Below, in pieces: positions 1 to 6,012 of a stretch of 6,044 bases of DNA. The translations under genes were made by a program, and so were the position numbers. Position 1 is the stretch's first letter, and every line of letters begins with the position of its first letter. Source of the DNA: Hyphomonas sp. (GTDB lineage: Bacteria; Pseudomonadota; Alphaproteobacteria; Caulobacterales; Hyphomonadaceae); NCBI GenBank assembly GCA_024743015.1, contig JANSXJ010000226.1, positions 1-6,044 of the forward strand. The letters are read 5' to 3'. The notes under the pieces are model-generated. The model saw nothing but the letters and a program-made list of their open reading frames with translations, was not told the origin of the DNA and did no database searches.

Positions 1-1667
1 CCGACCAGCGTGTCATATCGCACACCAATGCCTGCAGAGTATCTTACTTCGTCGAGCTGCACGCCCTGGTCGGCACTAACAGTCGCGCCGTCAAGGAAGG
101 CCACGAACCCGAGCGGTCCGTCGCGCCGCCACCGCAATTCGCTGGATACTTCGAGCAACCCTCTCCCGCCCGTGGGCGCCCCATCTAGCCCCTCAGGCCC
201 AACCGACTGGTATTCGAACCCCCGGGCGCTGCCACCGCCGCCTGCGAAGAAGCGGCGACTGACCGGCAAGTCAGAGAGTGAAGCGCCAAACACGAAACCG
301 CTTCTGACGCGCGTCGCAGCAACAATTCGGCTGTTCGCATCGAGCGCCTGATACGCGCTAATCTGGCCGTTGACCGATACATATTGCGCCTGGCGATCAC
401 CAACGACCAGGCCAGGCTCGACCCGTGTATCCACACGCCATCCTTTGGTCGCGTCCAACGGATCATCGGCATAATCCAGCCGGACACCCAAGGACGTGCT
501 GAGGACCTGTTGGTCACGCTGCTCGAACGAATCTTCTTCGCGTGTAAATTCGCTGCCAACTCCCAGCGCGTAAGTCAAATGATCCGACGCACGCACCTCG
601 AAAGCGCCGGTAAACGTCGCCGCTTCTCGATCAAATGCATCCGTTTCCTCGCGGCCAATTTCAGCCGACAGCACCAGCGTGCGGTCAAACGCCGTAATGT
701 TCGGAACTCTCCAGTCCACGTTCAGCGTTCGCTCCAGGGTCGCAAGCGTCATGCTGGCCGAGAGCGTATCGCCGCGGCGCGTCGCGTTGCGACGGATGAG
801 CCCCGTGGTCAGACCCGGACCCTCGCTGGTCGAAAAACTTGCGCCGGCGCTGAGTGTGTAGCGATCGCGGTCTTCGAGCTGCACGATGACATCGCGGATA
901 ACGACTCCGTCTACACCCGTTGCAACGCTGTCTGGCGACAGTTGCACGGACACGAAGCTGAAATTCCGAGTCGCATTGAGCCGCCGATTAAACGTCGCGA
1001 AGCCCTGGGGCGTATAGAATTCTCCGGCGCGGAATGGGCTTAGTCGATCGAGAAAGGTTCGCCGTATCCGCGTTCTGGAATCGTAGACAATTTCACCCAA
1101 TTGAACGCGCGACCCCGGATCAATCCGATAGGTGACCTCAAGCGTACCCGCTTCGCGATCACCAATAACCGATCGCTCAAGCGCCTTTGCATCGGCGTGA
1201 CCTGCCGCCTTCAGGGCTGCGACGAGGGCGGCTTCCTCGGCAATGATCTGTTTCGGCACCGCCAAGTCACCCGGCTGGCCAATGCTTACGGCAGCAATCG
1301 CTTGCTGCCCAGCGCGGGAGAGAGGCGTCATGCCGGTTTCGACTGAAACACTTGAAAACGTGAACCGCGGCCCGGGTTCGACGCGGAGGTTGACCACCGG
1401 CGGCTCACCCGGTGCGACGGCGTATGAAATATCCGGCGCGAAATAGCCTTGTGAGTTTAGATAGTTCTCGCCTTTTTGAGCCGCACGACGGGCCGCTCGG
1501 CGTGCTTCAAACAAAGTTTGAGGCGGATCGGAGAGGCGCAGTTCGTTACGCAGGTCCGCCAACAGATCAGCGCTTGCACTTTCGCTCTCGACTTGCTGTG
1601 CGTCTGCCGGCCCGGAAACCAAACCAAACGCAGCGATACACGCAAAAAGAAAAAGCGATCTGAGCAT
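1..1667 (-). CDS. tamA: TamA-like Omp85 outer-membrane assembly protein (C-terminus beyond left edge)
   Basis: The minus strand is open for 555 codons from an ATG at 1665-1667 to the left edge, with no stop in the window. Residues 1-23 form a classic signal peptide: Arg3, a Leu/Phe/Ala core, and cleavage likely at ADA|QQ. About residues 25-250 read as roughly three POTRA modules, with boundaries near VEPGPRFTFSSV and IDPGSRVQLGEIVYD. From about residue 255 alternating beta-strands begin (RYTLSAGASFSTSEGPG). RRFFAGGGGSARGFEYQSVGP carries the Omp85 loop-6 RGF motif at 482-484. Three POTRAs and this length fit TamA (E. coli TamA is about 577 residues) better than BamA, which has five. So only the last strands should be missing. 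TamA works with TamB in outer-membrane protein or lipid export; tamB often lies next to tamA and would be off-window to the left. An in-frame ATG at 1692-1694 has a better Shine-Dalgarno (AGGG, 5 nt away) but adds MFGSQVDFF before the signal peptide. The start is therefore uncertain. The Omp85 family is secure; the TamA subtype is probable. Confidence 0.88.
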   Translation of the reverse strand, partial: MLRSLFLFACIAAFGLVSGPADAQQVESESASADLLADLRNELRLSDPPQTLFEARRAARRAAQKGENYLNSQGYFAPDISYAVAPGEPPVVNLRVEPGPRFTFSSVSVETGMTPLSRAGQQAIAAVSIGQPGDLAVPKQIIAEEAALVAALKAAGHADAKALERSVIGDREAGTLEVTYRIDPGSRVQLGEIVYDSRTRIRRTFLDRLSPFRAGEFYTPQGFATFNRRLNATRNFSFVSVQLSPDSVATGVDGVVIRDVIVQLEDRDRYTLSAGASFSTSEGPGLTTGLIRRNATRRGDTLSASMTLATLERTLNVDWRVPNITAFDRTLVLSAEIGREETDAFDREAATFTGAFEVRASDHLTYALGVGSEFTREEDSFEQRDQQVLSTSLGVRLDYADDPLDATKGWRVDTRVEPGLVVGDRQAQYVSVNGQISAYQALDANSRIVAATRVRSGFVFGASLSDLPVSRRFFAGGGGSARGFEYQSVGPEGLDGAPTGGRGLLEVSSELRWRRDGPLGFVAFLDGATVSADQGVQLDEVRYSAGIGVRYDTLV

Positions 1668-1748
1668 AAAGAAATCTACTTGCGAACCGAACATTCAAAC
1701 CCTGCAAGGCCCGGTCCAAAATGGGTTACATCCCAAACATAAGCATAA

Positions 1749-1772
1749 AGTAATACGCTTGAGCTGATTACT
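1749..1772. promoter_or_regulatory. Imperfect 24-bp dyad, possible operator
   Basis: The outer arms AGTAAT (1749-1754) and ATTACT (1767-1772) are exact reverse complements. The inner triplets GCT (1757-1759) and AGC (1762-1764) also pair symmetrically about 1760/1761. In total 9 of 12 positions match. It lies in the divergent gap, upstream of both genes, and fits the binding site of a dimeric regulator. No regulator is encoded in the window, so which gene it controls is unknown. Confidence 0.35.
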
Positions 1773-1810
1773 GTAACGTTTGCGGCACGCGCCTGGCTAT
1801 GAAATCAGCC

Positions 1811-1839
1811 TTGCTCGACGTGTTCTGACCCCTCTATAC
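1811..1839 (+). promoter_or_regulatory. Possible promoter for the GT-C-like gene
   Basis: A TTGCTC box (1811-1816) is followed after 17 nt by CTATAC (1834-1839), which resembles the alphaproteobacterial housekeeping pattern of TTG-type -35 and CTATA-type -10. Transcription would begin near 1846, giving a leader of about 34 nt before the ATG at 1880. The -35 box matches the consensus only in its first half, so this is a weak call. Confidence 0.33.
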
Positions 1840-1879
1840 GCGAAGGACAACGCCTTCATTACCGGGATCCATCGCGACC

Positions 1880-3229
1880 ATGACGCATAAATTTTTGAAA
1901 TGGGGACCGGTTGCGGTGATTTTCGCCGTAACGCTGATTTTCAGCCTGATCTATTACTACCGCGCACCCTTTCATGATCATTGGGACTTTGTCCCATATT
2001 TTGCGAAGCTGCAGGACGGGACGCTCGGATTTTCCGACCTGTTCGCCCTGCATGGCAATCACTGGCACGCTTCCGGTTATCTGTTGCAGCTAGCACTCGC
2101 CCCGCTGACAGGCATGGGCCATTGGGCGGAAAGCCTGGCCAGCGTTCTGGTCGCAGGAGTAGGCTTTGTCGCGTTGGCGCGCCTCCTCGATCGTAGCCTC
2201 GGCCTGTTCGACGCGAGTCGGATGACACCTTACGTGTTCGGACTCGCGGCGTTTTTTCTTTTCTCTCTGGACCAGGCCGCAAACTGGCTTTGGGGCTGGC
2301 AGGTCGCGGTCTTCATCAATATTGCAGGCGCGCTGTGGGCGATTGAGCGATTGAGCGCTGGGCCACCAACGCTGCTCAACACTGCCTGCGCTGCGACGGC
2401 AGCAGCGCTTTCGATCTACGCATTTGGAACCGGGTGGGCACTCATTCCAATCGGATTTGGATTGATGGTCATCTATGGGGCTTTGCAGTCTCGTCAGGGG
2501 ATCGCGTGCCTTACGCTATGGGCGCTCTTTACCGCGCTCTTATTGTGGCATTTTTCCCTGGCATTGACGGACTCATCTGCCGCCTACGCAGTTGAGAGCA
2601 CACCAAGCCTGACAGACCCAAACGCCGTTTTTGGCTTGTTGCATTATGCGATCAATTTCGTCGCTTCGCCGGTGGTACGGTTCGCGCGGGACAGTTCGGT
2701 AGTGTTTTTCTTCATCGGATGCGGACTCCTTTCATGGTCGCTCTGGACGCTGCGCGGCGTTGCCAAGGACAAAATGCTGAAAGGCACAGCGCCATTCCTC
2801 GCCCTCGCCGCTTACTCATTCGGGGCCGGACTGCTCACGGCGTTCGGGCGGTGGGAAGTTTTTGGCGTGAAACAGGCCTTTGTCAGCCGGTATATCAGCT
2901 TCGGCACATTCTTCTGGATCGCAGTCTTCACCCTGACCCTGATTGCGATTGCGCGCAGTTCGCAAACGTCCCGCAAGGTCGCCATCGGGATTGTCAGCCT
3001 CCTGTTTGTTCTGAAAATCGGCAACATTCCAAGTGTCGTGCAGAAGACCGTTGGCCTGTCGAATGACATAAAAGTCGCCGCAGAACATCTCGCGGAAAAT
3101 TACCCGGAAACACAGCCGGAACGGTATGCAATCCTGCACCAGGAAGGGCAGGTTATCGACCCGCGAGTGGCGGTGCTGCATACGCATCGAGTGAGCCTTT
3201 TTCACGATGTCGAAGATGTCGAGGACTGA
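1880..3229 (+). CDS. Polytopic membrane protein, probable GT-C-type glycosyltransferase (Gtr third component)
   Basis: This 449-residue protein is very hydrophobic. TM1 is at about residues 10-27, and many further helices run to about residue 385, followed by a soluble tail of about 60 residues ending in DVEDVED. Directly after TM1 comes FHDHWDF (31-37) and then a loop with LHGNHWH (57-63). Acidic residues in the first outside loop (here D33 and D36) are the usual place for the catalytic Asp of GT-C enzymes that use lipid-phosphate sugars. A second conspicuous motif is LDQAANWLWGWQ, near residue 130-141. I do not recognise a named family. The role is inferred from layout plus the gtrB- and gtrA-like genes downstream: it would move a sugar from a polyprenyl-phosphate carrier to a periplasmic acceptor. 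Sugar and acceptor are unknown. The Shine-Dalgarno is poor (GGGA about 12 nt before the ATG). Alternatives are another polytopic envelope enzyme or a transporter. Confidence 0.72.
   Translation: MTHKFLKWGPVAVIFAVTLIFSLIYYYRAPFHDHWDFVPYFAKLQDGTLGFSDLFALHGNHWHASGYLLQLALAPLTGMGHWAESLASVLVAGVGFVALARLLDRSLGLFDASRMTPYVFGLAAFFLFSLDQAANWLWGWQVAVFINIAGALWAIERLSAGPPTLLNTACAATAAALSIYAFGTGWALIPIGFGLMVIYGALQSRQGIACLTLWALFTALLLWHFSLALTDSSAAYAVESTPSLTDPNAVFGLLHYAINFVASPVVRFARDSSVVFFFIGCGLLSWSLWTLRGVAKDKMLKGTAPFLALAAYSFGAGLLTAFGRWEVFGVKQAFVSRYISFGTFFWIAVFTLTLIAIARSSQTSRKVAIGIVSLLFVLKIGNIPSVVQKTVGLSNDIKVAAEHLAENYPETQPERYAILHQEGQVIDPRVAVLHTHRVSLFHDVEDVED
3206..3223 (+). repeat. Two-copy 9-bp tandem repeat at the 3' end of the GT-C-like gene
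   Basis: GATGTCGAA (3206-3214) is followed at once by GATGTCGAG (3215-3223), differing in one third-position base. It encodes DVE-DVE, so the protein ends in the acidic tail DVEDVED. A small slippage duplication explains it simply. Confidence 0.6.
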
Positions 3230-3274
3230 GAACGTGCGCGCGGTAAGATGCCTTTTCACGAGCCGGTCCGTTAA

Positions 3275-3301
3275 TTGACCCTCAATCACCAATAATATAA
3301 G
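3275..3301 (+). promoter_or_regulatory. Possible internal promoter for gtrB-gtrA
   Basis: TTGACC (3275-3280) matches the -35 consensus at five of six bases. TATAAG (3296-3301) matches the -10 consensus at four of six, in an AT-rich tract. The spacer is 15 nt, shorter than the usual 16-18, which lowers confidence. A start near 3308 would give a leader of about 50 nt before the TTG start codon at 3359. Confidence 0.4.
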
Positions 3302-3322
3302 CACAATCGCGATCAGGCCGGG

Positions 3323-3335
3323 CGCGTCTGACGCG
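3323..3335. promoter_or_regulatory. Perfect short palindrome upstream of gtrB, possible operator or leader hairpin
   Basis: CGCGTC and GACGCG are exact reverse complements around a single T at 3329. The site falls about 15-27 nt downstream of the start point predicted from the 3275-3301 promoter, a common operator position. In RNA it could form a 5-bp GC-rich stem with a 3-nt loop. No T-run follows, so it is not a terminator. Confidence 0.3.
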
Positions 3336-3346
3336 TAGATTCAGCC

Positions 3347-3354
3347 TCAGAGGG
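3347..3354 (+). promoter_or_regulatory. Ribosome binding site that supports the TTG start of gtrB
   Basis: A purine-rich AGAGGG lies just ahead of the TTG at 3359, with about 4 nt between. It is the only plausible Shine-Dalgarno in the short open stretch between the in-frame stop (3329-3331) and the first conserved residues, and so it supports the non-ATG start. Confidence 0.55.
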
Positions 3355-3358
3355 CCGC

Positions 3359-4315
3359 TTGAGCACTTCGTCCGCACACCTCTCCGTTGTCATTCCATTC
3401 TATAACGAGTTTGAAAACGCTGCGCCGCTCTTCGAGCGGCTGCTTCCAGTACTCAATTCGGTCTCAGAGAACTGGGAAGTGATCTGCGTCGACGATGGCA
3501 GCGACGATGACACGCTGAACGCCCTGATCGAAGCGCGCAAGAAGGAACCCCGCATCCGGATCCTGAAACTGTCGCGAAACTTTGGTAAGGAAGCGGCAGT
3601 CTCTGCCGGGCTGCAGGCCGCGAGCGGTCAGCAGATCCTGCTTATGGACGGCGATCTGCAGCATCCGCCTGAAACGCTCACAGAAATGCTTGAGATCCAG
3701 ACGCGCGGCATTGATGTCGTTTATGGTCTGCGGCGGTCTCGCAAAACCGAAGGACGGCTACGCAGCGCCCTCTCTTCGGCCTTTTACCGTATGTTCTCAG
3801 GCACGTCCGACGTTCGCATTCCAGCGGACGCTGGTGATTTTCGCCTGATGTCGCGGCGTGTCGTCGACGCACTCAACAACCTTCCGGAGCAAAAGCGATT
3901 CATGAAAGGCCTGTACGCCTGGGTCGGGTTTTCGCAGCAAGCCGTTCTGTACGATGTAGAAGCCAGACGGTCAGGCAAGAGCAAATGGTCGATCTCGCAA
4001 CTTTTTGGTTATGCCTGGAACGGGGTGATGTCGTTCAGCGCTGCGCCGCTTCGCATGTGGTCGGTTATAGGGATCTGTATTGCAGCGCTGGCCGTGGCCT
4101 ATGCAATCTGGGTGATTGCAACGACCCTGATCTATGGGCGCGACGTGCCCGGCTATGCGACTCTCGTGGTCGCAATTTTCTTCCTCGGTGGCCTGCAACT
4201 CCTAAGTATCGGCGTTCTGGGCGAGTATATTGCCCGTATTTTTGCCGAGACCAAGCAGCGCCCGCTTTTCATTATCGAAGAGAAACGCGGGTTCGAATCT
4301 GACGCGGATGAGTAA
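3359..4315 (+). CDS. gtrB: GtrB-like polyprenyl-phosphate glycosyltransferase (GT2)
   Basis: This 318-residue protein has an N-terminal cytosolic GT-A domain and a C-terminal pair of membrane helices (about 234-258 and 267-291), the standard GtrB/ArnC/DPM1-like layout and length. Visible motifs are SVVIPFYNE (9-17), VDDGSDDDT (44-52), SRNFGKEAAVSAGL (72-85), the metal/nucleotide DxD in DGDLQHPPE (97-105), GDFRLMSR (159-166) and RRSGKSKWS (203-211). The family transfers a sugar from a nucleotide sugar to undecaprenyl phosphate on the inner face of the membrane. Which sugar cannot be read from the sequence. The start must be TTG at 3359: an in-frame TGA lies at 3329-3331, no ATG or GTG occurs between it and the conserved VVIPFYNE, and AGAGGG sits 4 nt upstream. 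The last codons overlap the gtrA-like gene, implying coupled translation. The family is certain; the gene name rests on the neighbours. Confidence 0.93.
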   Translation: MSTSSAHLSVVIPFYNEFENAAPLFERLLPVLNSVSENWEVICVDDGSDDDTLNALIEARKKEPRIRILKLSRNFGKEAAVSAGLQAASGQQILLMDGDLQHPPETLTEMLEIQTRGIDVVYGLRRSRKTEGRLRSALSSAFYRMFSGTSDVRIPADAGDFRLMSRRVVDALNNLPEQKRFMKGLYAWVGFSQQAVLYDVEARRSGKSKWSISQLFGYAWNGVMSFSAAPLRMWSVIGICIAALAVAYAIWVIATTLIYGRDVPGYATLVVAIFFLGGLQLLSIGVLGEYIARIFAETKQRPLFIIEEKRGFESDADE

Positions 4316-4715
4316 GCTCTACGCCACGTTTATGCGCCTGTTTCGGTTCGGGATTGTGGGCGTGGCCGCAACCGTCACGCATGCCGGCGTTCTTTGGGTT
4401 CTGGTCGAATCCGTGAGTATGCGTCCCTCACTTGCCACCGTGATTGGTTTCCTGATCGCGTTCAATGTCTCCTATTTCGGGCATTACTATTTCACATTCC
4501 GCTCAACCGAGCCGCACCGCCGAGCTTTGCCGGGATTTGCGGCAACCGCGACGGCTGGCGCGGTGCTGAACTGGCTGATCTTTGTGATCGCGACAGATTT
4601 CTTGCAGATAAATTACTGGATCGCGTTTGGCGTCGCAGTCGTCACGGTGCCGATCTTCGTTTTCTTCGTGTCGCGCCGCGTCGCGTTTGACCGCAAAGAC
4701 CCTTCTGACCCGTAG
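4308..4715 (+). CDS. gtrA: GtrA-like four-helix membrane protein, probable lipid-linked sugar flippase
   Basis: From the ATG at 4308 the protein has 135 residues, typical for GtrA (about 120-150). It has four membrane helices at about 12-33, 41-61, 73-96 and 104-122. The pattern fits the family: RLFRFGIVGVAATVTH at the start, the AFNVSYFGHYYFTFRS segment after helix 2, an Asn in helix 3 (AVLNWLIF), and a basic end (SRRVAFDR). GtrA proteins are thought to flip undecaprenyl-phosphate-sugar to the periplasmic side. A longer reading from 4230 is possible, but its extra residues are a frame-shifted copy of the gtrB end. The 4308 start overlaps the gtrB stop by 8 nt (ATGAGTAA), the usual sign of translational coupling. 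The gene ends only 4 nt from the convergent GST gene. The substrate should be whatever the adjacent GtrB makes. Confidence 0.88.
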   Translation: MSKLYATFMRLFRFGIVGVAATVTHAGVLWVLVESVSMRPSLATVIGFLIAFNVSYFGHYYFTFRSTEPHRRALPGFAATATAGAVLNWLIFVIATDFLQINYWIAFGVAVVTVPIFVFFVSRRVAFDRKDPSDP

Positions 4716-4719
4716 GTCG

Positions 4720-5808
4720 TCAGACCAGAGCGAGCTTGTAATTGCGGCGCGTCAGACGAGGTTCGATGCGCATCGTTTTCAAGGCATCGCCGCCAACGGC
4801 AGAAAGAAACGCATCTGTCCGCCTCTTATCGGACGGCATCAAAATCTGATACGTGTCCAACGCGTCCTGTAACCGCAATAGCGAGAAGGTTCGCGACGCC
4901 ATCACGCCGCTGCACCCGCCGGTTGAGAAGTCAGACATTCCGACACCACGCGGGACTTCGGAATGTGGTTCCGCCGTTTCCGCCCAGGCTTTGAATTGTT
5001 CATTTGTGTTCAAAAGGACGGGCAGGTGCTCTGCCAACGCCACTTTCAGGATCGGCAGCAGCGTTACCGGAATATCATCCAGCGGCACCAGCTCCCCTTC
5101 GCGGCCTTCTCCGGCAATGACCCGTTCCACATAGTCAGCGACTTTCGGAGCGGTCCGCTTCATATGCTCGCCCGTGAACTTGTCGCGATACTGGTGCGCA
5201 TAGAGCGGTCCGATCAGGGCGAAATCCGCATAGCTGGCCCGCGTGCCCAGCAAATAGGGTAGCTTTTCCAGATGCGCCGACATGTCCGCAAGAAATTGTT
5301 CATAGGCTTTTTCAATGCCCGGCGCGGTTTCCGGTGTAATCCCCAGCATCGGCACGAACCCTTTGAAGCGAGACCCGACCGCTTTACCCGCCTCATACTG
5401 TTCTTCCGGTGTACCGTCTGGCGCAGCGTTCTTGCCAAACTCGCCATAGATCCAGTCTTCATTGTGATTCCACCGGTAATGCATAGCGGGGAGGGTCATC
5501 CATTCATCTGCGAATAGCTGCAGGAGATAAGTTACAAATTTTTGTAACGCGCCCTCAGGGATCGCCGATTGCGCACCGATCGGGCCTTCGAAATGCGCGA
5601 TAATGTCGGCTGTGTCCTGGATGAACTCACCATCTGGTGTTTTCAGCACCGGAATGACCGGCCAGCCGACTGTCGGCAGGATTTCTTCTTTCATAATTGC
5701 AGGCGACGGGGCGATTTCGGTGAACTCGACCCCCTTCCATCGGAGATAGGCACGCGCCTTCCCGCTGAAATAGCTCATCTCGCTGCCATACATCGTATAG
5801 CCCGTCAT
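4720..5808 (-). CDS. Glutathione S-transferase family protein with long C-terminal extension
   Basis: The N-terminal thioredoxin-like GST domain (about 1-78) shows SYFSGKAR (12-19), matching the catalytic SPFSxKVR-type loop with Ser12 as the likely active residue. It also has the cis-proline in VIPVL (Pro53) and DTAD (65-68) in place of the usual E-S glutathione-binding pair. The helical GST domain follows, with the N-capping box S192-x-x-D195 in ASYADFALIGPLYAH. Typical GSTs end near 200-230 residues. This one has about 120 more, including a Gly-rich GMSDFSTGGCSGVMASR stretch and a basic PRLTRRNYKLALV end. From memory, similar extensions occur in alphaproteobacterial GSTs. The substrate is unknown; detoxification or another thiol-dependent reaction in the cytoplasm is likely. 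The start is well supported by GGAAGGAAG 7 nt upstream of the ATG. It is convergent with gtrA, with 4 nt between stops, and has no evident link to the glycosylation genes. Confidence 0.9.
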   Translation of the reverse strand: MTGYTMYGSEMSYFSGKARAYLRWKGVEFTEIAPSPAIMKEEILPTVGWPVIPVLKTPDGEFIQDTADIIAHFEGPIGAQSAIPEGALQKFVTYLLQLFADEWMTLPAMHYRWNHNEDWIYGEFGKNAAPDGTPEEQYEAGKAVGSRFKGFVPMLGITPETAPGIEKAYEQFLADMSAHLEKLPYLLGTRASYADFALIGPLYAHQYRDKFTGEHMKRTAPKVADYVERVIAGEGREGELVPLDDIPVTLLPILKVALAEHLPVLLNTNEQFKAWAETAEPHSEVPRGVGMSDFSTGGCSGVMASRTFSLLRLQDALDTYQILMPSDKRRTDAFLSAVGGDALKTMRIEPRLTRRNYKLALV

Positions 5809-5813
5809 CGCGT

Positions 5814-5823
5814 CTTCCTTCCC
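5814..5823 (-). promoter_or_regulatory. Strong Shine-Dalgarno of the GST gene
   Basis: On the minus strand GGAAGGAAG precedes the ATG at 5806-5808 with a spacing of about 7 nt from AAGGA. It is the best ribosome binding site in the window and fixes the GST start. Confidence 0.7.
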
Positions 5824-5876
5824 TGCTGCGCTGCATATGGAGCAAAAAACACCCTCTCTGACAAATGAGATTTACG

Positions 5877-5891
5877 AGAATCGAGGATTCT
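5877..5891. repeat. Inverted repeat containing paired GANTC sites
   Basis: AGAATC (5877-5882) and GATTCT (5886-5891) are exact reverse complements with a 3-nt spacer (GAG). Each arm contains one GANTC methylation site, so the two methylatable sites are 3 nt apart. It could be an operator or a methylation-sensitive regulatory site. The TTTAA that follows on the plus strand is too short for a terminator. Confidence 0.4.
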
Positions 5892-5913
5892 TTAACCCTA
5901 TCGCACCAATCCC

Positions 5914-6012
5914 ATGAACATTGCAGAGAAGAAGGCAAGCGGTCACGTTTCCGCCCGATTCTCCAAGGATAGAAACACGAGAATTTCACAGGGCGGCCAA
6001 GGTCGCCGATGA
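5914..6012 (+). CDS. Possible 32-residue leader ORF (doubtful)
   Basis: An ATG opens 32 codons (MNIAEKKASGHVSARF...GRR) and ends in TGA at 6010-6012. That stop overlaps the candidate downstream ATG (6009-6011) as ATGA, a typical coupling overlap. The peptide is basic and hydrophilic with no recognisable motif. No Shine-Dalgarno precedes it. An ORF of this length occurs readily by chance, so only the overlap argues for it. Confidence 0.13.
   Translation: MNIAEKKASGHVSARFSKDRNTRISQGGQGRR

Larger units (their letters stand above)
1668..1879. promoter_or_regulatory. Divergent intergenic region between the tamA-like and GT-C-like genes
   Basis: This 212-nt gap separates two genes transcribed away from each other, so it should hold both promoters. 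I see no RNA gene and no convincing ORF in it. Its left half is AT-richer than the flanking genes. It contains an imperfect dyad (1749-1772) and a possible promoter towards the plus-strand gene (1811-1839), listed separately. I could not pick a confident sigma-70-type promoter for the leftward tamA-like gene; the TTATGCTTATG-like stretch around 1737-1747 on the minus strand is -10-like but has no good -35 partner. Confidence 0.55.
3230..3358. promoter_or_regulatory. Intergenic spacer between the GT-C-like gene and gtrB
   Basis: The 129-nt gap is unusually long for genes expected to be co-transcribed. It has no convincing ORF and no hairpin plus T-run terminator. It carries a promoter-like pair (3275-3301) and a short palindrome (3323-3335), both listed separately, which suggests that gtrB-gtrA can be transcribed independently of the first gene. 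Confidence 0.45.
5809..6008. promoter_or_regulatory. Intergenic region upstream of the GST gene
   Basis: This 200-nt stretch should carry the GST promoter. A TTGTCA -35-like box lies on the minus strand at 5859-5864, but the nearest -10-like sequence (CATATG, 5834-5839) is 19 nt away and poor. The region is AT-richer than the genes. It holds three CcrM-type GANTC sites (5878, 5886, 5957); two of them form an inverted repeat. A rightward gene may begin at its end. Confidence 0.45.

Noticed and set aside
384..1043. A 219-codon plus-strand open frame and other plus-strand frames between 10 and 1742
   Set aside because: They lie antisense to the TamA-like coding sequence, are Arg-rich with no family motifs, and the minus strand gives a coherent signal peptide, POTRA and Omp85 barrel.
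1799..1828. A 9-codon mini-ORF (MKSALLDVF) upstream of the GT-C-like gene
   Set aside because: It lies mostly upstream of the predicted transcription start and has no ribosome binding site.
2816..3304. A 162-codon minus-strand open frame opposite the end of the GT-C-like gene
   Set aside because: Composition is Arg/Asp/Gln-rich without motifs, and it covers the real plus-strand gene. It is best seen as a shadow frame.
4230..4307. Longer N-terminus for the GtrA-like protein
   Set aside because: The extra 26 residues are a frame-shifted reading of the gtrB 3' end and do not resemble GtrA; the 4308 start gives the normal family length and a coupling overlap.
4705..4722. Possible bidirectional terminator between the convergent gtrA and GST genes
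   Set aside because: CTGAC and GTCAG can pair, but the stem is only 5 bp, lies within the coding ends, and has no T-run on either strand.
5627..5989. A 120-codon minus-strand open frame across the GST start
   Set aside because: Most of it overlaps the GST 5' end in another frame; the GST frame has a strong Shine-Dalgarno and clear domain motifs.
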